Of a stretch of DNA of 64,000 nt, positions 23,101 to 30,600 are shown piece after piece (position 1 is the stretch's first letter; each line of letters begins with the position of its first letter). Source of the stretch: Anthopleura xanthogrammica (taxonomy: Eukaryota; Cnidaria; Anthozoa; Actiniaria; Actiniidae); NCBI GenBank assembly GCA_964019055.1, contig OZ025221.1:5596968-5660967 (forward strand). The letters run 5' to 3'. Under the pieces are notes generated by a model, which saw nothing but the letters and a program-made list of their open reading frames with translations, did not search any database and was not told the origin of the DNA. The translations under genes and the position numbers were made by a program.

Positions 23101-26100
23101 CGATTGACTCGCGTCTTTTATGTAGCACCTGTTCCACTAGATATCAGTGTTCGTAGCGAGGGTTGTGAGGATTTGAACAAGCTGATTCGAGGATGTGGCC
23201 AAGCGTATATCAAGGTTAATGGCAAAGAACTTTCCCCTAAGAAACGAGGTTTCAACATTGTGGTCCTGAATGGAGAAACTGGTAGGTGTGCAACCGTAGT
23301 TCCATTTCCCTCGTCTATCCCTTCTTCCCTCTCTTCCTCTTTCACTCCCTTTTTCTTTCTCCCTCCCCTTCATCTATCCATCCAGTTATTTCCTTCTTCT
23401 TCTTAGTGAATAGAGTTTGCTGGTTCTCTCCTGTGCTTCGAGGGTTTTTCTCCAGGTTCTCCGGTTTTCCTCTCTCCGCAGAAATCAATCCTTATTCGAT
23501 CTAAGCTGCGCTCCGTGGTCAGACATGAGTCGTATGGCGGCTACCTTCGGCGCCTTTGTACGCCTTCGACTGATCGGCCACGTTGAGCTGCGTGCTTTGC
23601 AATTCAGCTATTAGAGCTGCAAGAAAGGATGATTAGCAACTCCAATTTTTCATTCTTTCCTTCATGTTAATCGTTTATCCATTCATTCACTTCTTAGGTC
23701 AGATGTTGAGTACTCGTTCCTTCGATACTCATGGTAGCCAATACCAGGCCAATGACGCAGTTCGTTTCCTTAGTGGCCTCGCCGGAAAGTAAGTTTTGAC
23801 TTATTCTCGTTGCCAGTAATTTCCAATTTAAGTCGAGAGAGACTGAACACAATTTTTTCTAATTCCTGTAATTCTTTTGTTCCAGTAAAATAGTCCTGGT
23901 GGCCATCCAAGACGAGGCTTGGTCTAAAGGAAAGGGGCTCACTTCTCAGCTGATAAGACTGGGTGCTAGTAGCCCAGTCCTTACGGAGTATAGAGGATCT
24001 CTGGCGCTGATTGGCTACGCAGGAACAACTAAGCCAGCTTGGATTGCGCATGTGCAGAAAGGTCGAAAGAAAGGACCGAGTGTCGTGACTGCTAAGATTT
24101 CTTTGAGTCCTGTCCTCGGTAAATTTACCCGTTTCTATTCTTGTGCGTTCATGAGGGTGCGCAGACGCGGTGCTTTGATTGGTTGGTTCTTCTTTACACT
24201 TTTTTGCAAGAATTGTTTAGTCATAAACAAATATTTTAAAAAAAGGTTGGTGAAGGATTCTTATTCATGTTGCATCACAAGCCCGAAATGCACTATGGGC
24301 GATGTGCATTCAATCAACAAATGTTCACAATAAGGTTTTAATTTGCATTTTACCAAACTTTGTTTGCACGTTTTCTAGTATATTTTCTTCTTGGATGACA
24401 TTTTTTTTACATTTGAATATAATACATTTCGGGCTTGGTAAACAACACGCAACATGCAACAAAACCTTCACCAACTTTTTTGAAGTAGCTGTATTTTTCT
24501 TGGCACACGTGCACACACACTTGACTTAAAGACTCTTATTTTTGCCCGTGTGTAATTGGAATCTGAAAACTAAATTATATAGGTATGAATGAAAGGGAAA
24601 GTAAATGAAAGGGAAGAGAGACAGAAGCTAAGAGTCCCATTCAATATAGGTTCAGCGTCTTCAGAATGCTCTGCCAACCCTTGTGTGAACGGAGGGACTT
24701 GTGTCCATCTCTTGTACGGTTACAGATGTCTGTGTGTTAACGGTTACCAAGGAAACAATTGTCAAAAAGGTTGGTATTTTTATTAGTATTACTTCCTGTA
24801 TGCTAAAACCAAAACAATCTATTGTTTTAACGCTAAGGATCATGGTCGCCAGAGGTGGCAAAATAGCAGCAAAACAAATTAAATCACAATAGAATTTGGT
24901 TTATGATTTAGTGGAAAGTTAGAGCACCTAAATATTACACTAAATATCCCGAACGAAAGAAGATTTAGGCCTAAATTTCTATTATTCTTGCCCATGTTAA
25001 CAAGCTCTAACGTCATAGTGAAATAGGGCAATTCGTAGCCATACCGTATCTTAGCGTATCTACGCGTTGTGATTGGATGAATTATTGAAATGCAATAGGA
25101 AGCCATTTCAATGCTACGGTATGTCGTACCGTGTACCTTCATTACCATATATTACCCACTCATACGAAAACCACTGTAAGTAAGACCGGTGCTTTCATCA
25201 TGTGAGTTAGCTAGACCAGTATTTCCTGTTTTCCAATTAACAATAACAGTATATACTATACTAATTCATAGCAAATTTACCTTCAGAGGCGTCCTGTAGT
25301 GACCCAGGAACCCCACCTAATGGACAACGAATCCCAATGATATCATTAAACCATGGCAGCTTGGTCAAAGTGTTCTGTAACCAAGGTTACCAGTTAAGAG
25401 GCTCGAATATCAGGACGTGTGCTAGAGGACAGTGGACTGGAACTGCACCAACATGTATAGGTCAGCGGTATTACTATTCTTGCCATGCCTCAAAAAAATT
25501 AAAAAACTTACTAAGAGAATTACTCCGCGTTTTTATTATCAATAAAGTATATTGCTGATATGAGGAAATTCTTCAAATTTGTTTGAATTCTATTTCCATA
25601 GATATCGACGAATGCGCCAACGGTGTTTGTGGTCAGCTGTGTACTAACACTGATGGAAGTTACAAGTGCGCATGTCAGAAGGGGTATCGACTGAACAGTA
25701 ATGGCAAGACATGTGATGGTATGAGCAAAGAACTATCAGTAGATATGTAATAGATACAATATAAGTGAAGGTGGTATACTGAGAGTGGTATAGAGGTGTT
25801 GGAATCAACACATGGGTACATTAAGAAACTATTCACCGAAGGCGAAGTAAATATCGATAAAAATTTACCGAGACGTTGTCGAGGTACTGGAGGTAAATAT
25901 TCACGATATTCACTAAGCCTGAGGTGAATTATTGTTTTAGTATAATTTTAGACTTGAATATCAGAGAAAAGACGAAATTCAAGATTTGAAAAAAACTTTT
26001 AGTATTACTTCACTCTGGCAAAGTTTGGCAAACCTCATGATCACCGCTTGAACTGTGAATATCGTCTCATAGTCACTGGTCGCTCGACCAATCACAGCGC

Positions 26101-27501
26101 GCGAAACTTTATATTCAAGTCTACAATTATACTAAATACGGATACATAAGTAACACTGATAGGTACGTGGTATTATCAGGGAGAAAGAGGTGAATATGTA
26201 ATGATATGACTCGTGGGATGTGGTTTATTTGTTTTCTTTACTTTCTCTTCAATGTTCTTTAAAACATTTCAGATATAGACGAGTGTGCGCTAGGAGGAGT
26301 ATGTAGCCACAAGTGTTACAATAGCCCAGGTGGTGTGGTGTGCAGCTGTCCCGCAGGAATGAAGCTGAACAGTGCTGGACGCACGTGCATAGGTTATATA
26401 CATATACATTATATAATGCATTGTATCCTTACTTTAATAGATCCCTTGCAGCACGTCGGAATGCAACACCAAACAATAGGTTCCAATTCTCAGGAGATTG
26501 GAATTTTGTTTTGTCCTCCAAATTAAGCTGCTTTGACGTCACGTGCAAGGGGTCTATAGTCGAATCTTTAGATTATATACCCATAGACTCCCTTGTCGCC
26601 TTACTTTGCCCTGCTTTACATCAGTGTGCCTTACATTATGTCCCTTGCTGGTTATTCTCTACCTTCGTTCGTTTTAGGATTTAATATTCTCTTCTTGGTG
26701 TGATGCGGGATCCCCCGCCTTAAAACACGTTTTGTCTATCGCAAAATTTGTAGGAATTTCGCAATACGTTCAGGGTCATTCTTCATATTTTAACATTAAC
26801 TTCGTTTACCAAATTTAGAGTATTTTTGTTTTCTGTTGGTTCTTTAGACGCGGATGAATGCAGTGTCGGTAACCATGGATGTGAACATGAATGTGTCAAC
26901 AAGTTCCTTAAGGGAGCCTGTTACTGCAGAGGTGGATATAGTTTGGAATCTAACAAGAAGAAATGCGCAGGTATGTTATGATGAAGAGAGATGGTAAGAT
27001 TGATCGTCAACGGTGACGGCATGGTCACGGTACAGATTGAAGATATTGGTCGAGCCAATCGCAGTGCGCGAAATTACTGTTCAAAATGCTTATACCCAGC
27101 ACCGTCACGATTACAATAAGCTATCTCCGAGCTTTAAACTTTTTCACTTCATGCAAAGTCTGTTTCCAGGACTATTATTGCATCGCAAACGGGCGTATGG
27201 ATCGATCATTGTTAATATAAAGAGATATTTATTTTGTCTTACTTTTTACCCTTTAAATTTATTAGAATTACGTTGTCCTTTAACGACGGCACCTGCCAAT
27301 GGTCAGCAGCGTATCCAAGGTGATAGTATCCTTGGTAACATGATATCTATTACTTGTAATGCGGGCTACAAACTTATTGGGGCCGGTACAAGGACGTGCC
27401 AGGCTAATGGACGGTGGTCTGGGGCTGAGCCTCGTTGTGATGGTGAGTTAATAATCGTTAATAATTACAAATGAAAGCTATCTAACTATCTATCTATATT
27501 A

Positions 27502-27533
<32 letters not shown>

Positions 27534-27606
27534 GGCCAACTTTTTTGAAAAATTTCCAACAGATTCCCACAACAATGCGGACCCAAAAGCCTAAGCAGTG
27601 TTTATT

Positions 27607-27684
<78 letters not shown>

Positions 27685-30600
27685 TGTTATTATTATTATT
27701 ATTATTGTTTATATTATTATCATTATTTTCAGCTGTTCGTTGTGCTGCTGTTGGAACGGTAAAGAATGGAGCTGTACGTTTAACCGCTGGCCAGTCCTAC
27801 AATAGCGTTGCCTCGTTTTCTTGTAACGCTGGTTTTGATCTGGTCGGCATGGCAACAAGGAAATGTCAACAGAATGGTCAGTGGAGTGAGAAACAGCCAC
27901 GATGCGTTCGTAAGTACCGAATACCATTGGTTGTAGCCGTTAGGTTATGTGACATCACGCGCGTTCCTTTGTTGTTGCACGTGCGGGTCTATAGTGTTTT
28001 TTTTTTTTGCAATTTACTGTGGAATTTCTAATCCATTTTCTCGATTCTGATTGGCTAATATTTTTTCTCAGATCAGCTGGAGTAGTGATTATAAAAAACA
28101 ATCAAATAAAAATATTTACCATTTTGCACTTTAGACCCTGCACGTGATGTCAGAGCAGCTCAACTTGAAGGGCAAAACAAAAGAATTTCAATCTTCTGAG
28201 AACTTGAACCTATTGTTTTGTCCTCTTATTTGAGCTGCATTCCGACGTGCTGCAAGGGGTCTAATACTCTGATTTCTTACGACCCATAAGGCATTTCGAT
28301 TTGGCTCATTTGCATCGAATTTCGGGGGCACTAGCAATGAAGGATAACAAGCTCTTGTATTTATGCAAAGTCGAGAACAAGAAACCAGTGATTTCACTGT
28401 TCTGGATTTCCCTGTTCATTCGTCTCTGATATTTTACCAACCTTGTGTTCCTAGGTGCTGACTGTCCGAAGCTTTCATCTCCCGCGCATGGCAACATTGC
28501 AGGAATCCGCCGTGAGATCGGCAGTACAGTACGAGTGTCATGTGACAAGGGGTATCGCGTTACACCTGATAATGCAGCCTTTAGAACCTGCGGATCTGAC
28601 AAGAGGTGGACTGGTTCCGACCCTACTTGTCAAAGTAAGTAGCTAAGGTATACACTTGGATATGTTTTATATAGAGCCGTTATCGTATAAGGGGGGAGAT
28701 ACGATGCTGACTAAAAGCAAGTATACCGTGCGACATGGCGTAACATTGAAATGGCTTCCCAAAAGAATCGTTATCGTAGGAGTGGGAAAGATACGATGCT
28801 GGCTTACAGCACGTACACAGTACAACATTTTGTAACATTGAAATGGCTTCCTATAAGAATGGTTATCGTATTAGTGGGAAAGATACAATACTGGCTTACA
28901 GCAGGTACATAGTACAACATGTTGTAACATTGAAATGGCTTCCTACTGCCCTCCAGTAATTTATTCATTCTGACAACGCCAAGTTACGGCTGCGGTTTCC
29001 CACTCATACGAAAATCGCTCTATATAGATTGGGTGAAAATATCGAGATGCTCTCTCCATTCCTTGATTTTATTTTGCCACAACTGCTTCGTTTAAGGGTG
29101 TGGTTGGGTCTTGAGTCACGTGACCTATTCATTTATTAAGTATTTTAACTATTATTTTTGAAGTTGTGGACTGTGGTGATCCTGGTACACCATGGCATGG
29201 TTATCTAGATGGGTCTGTTTTCACGTATGACGCAGTTGTTTCGTACCGCTGTCGTCCCAAGCATTTCCTTGAAGGTGACAGACAGAGAAAATGTGGCGCT
29301 GACGGGAAATGGACTGGATCTACTCCAAGATGCTTGGGTAGGTTCCAATGAGTAGTGCATTCTGGTCTAGCTTGGGTACAAACTTCTTTTGATCATCATT
29401 TATCATATGATGCCCAACCGAGTCTTACCAGGGTTAACTTAGAACGTTTCATGCAACGAATACGTCTGATAAACTAAGAGAATCATCGATACCGTCTTAC
29501 AGTAAATTACAAACTGACCTCTTCCTAGCCCTTAGCAACAGAGATTTCGAAACTGGAATAATGAAAAAAAAATTTTTTCTTTCTCGTTGCAGAAAACTCA
29601 TGCGGGAATCCAGGAACGCCGGTCAATGGAATCAAGACTGGTAGTAACCATAGTTACAGCGCTACAGTCAGGTTTGCTTGTAATAAAGGATATGACATAC
29701 GGGGATCTGCATCAAGAACATGTCAGACGAGCGGACAATGGGACGGAACACAACCTACCTGCACAAGTAAGGAACAGGGAAGACTGGTGACTAAGTCATC
29801 TCGCAAGGAATTGTGGGGGAATCTCTAGGAGCCTTTGCTAAGACCCACAACTCTTTGCGAGTTGTGTTCAATACGAATTTTCTTTAAACTTTGAAAATGA
29901 AACACCTTGATACTTATAGACAATTTCATTTTTATTTCGTATTGTTTTTCCCATTTTAGATCTTATTCCATTACCTTGAGTATTATTTCTCTCTTTACCG
30001 GTAGCTCATGTATAGAAATATAATATGGACGAAAAGTGCATGAAACATTAATCTCATTCTCAAGAGCATGTAATAACGTGGGACTTCTGAAATGGGAAAA
30101 TATTAAGCGCAAGATGAAAACATCTATAGCTATACACACACACTCTTTTCAAATATCACGTGACTTACGTTGTCACGTGACAAATTTTCAAATTGTTCAA
30201 AAAAGCGTAAGAATGCATGGAGAATAATTTTACAAGAATTGAGAGTAAAATATGACATCTTCGTTGGAATTTTCATTTCAGTCAAAAACTGCGGCGACCC
30301 AGGTGCACCAGCAAATGGCCTTAAGATTGGTACCGAGTTCACGTATGGCAAAGACGTGTGGTTTGATTGTAACCCAGGCTTCAAGCTACAAGGCTCGAGT
30401 CAGAGAATCTGCGAGGCGACTGGTACCTGGTCTGGAACCCAGGCTACCTGCGTTGGTAAGAATTCCTTAAATTTGTATGAATGAACAAACTGTGCTTAGC
30501 TTTATTGTTCTAACTCATCTCATCTCGTAAAAAATCGTACCATTCTTTTACCCAATGCTCCTCTAATGGGAAGAACCGGGGAGGTCTAGGTACGAAAATG

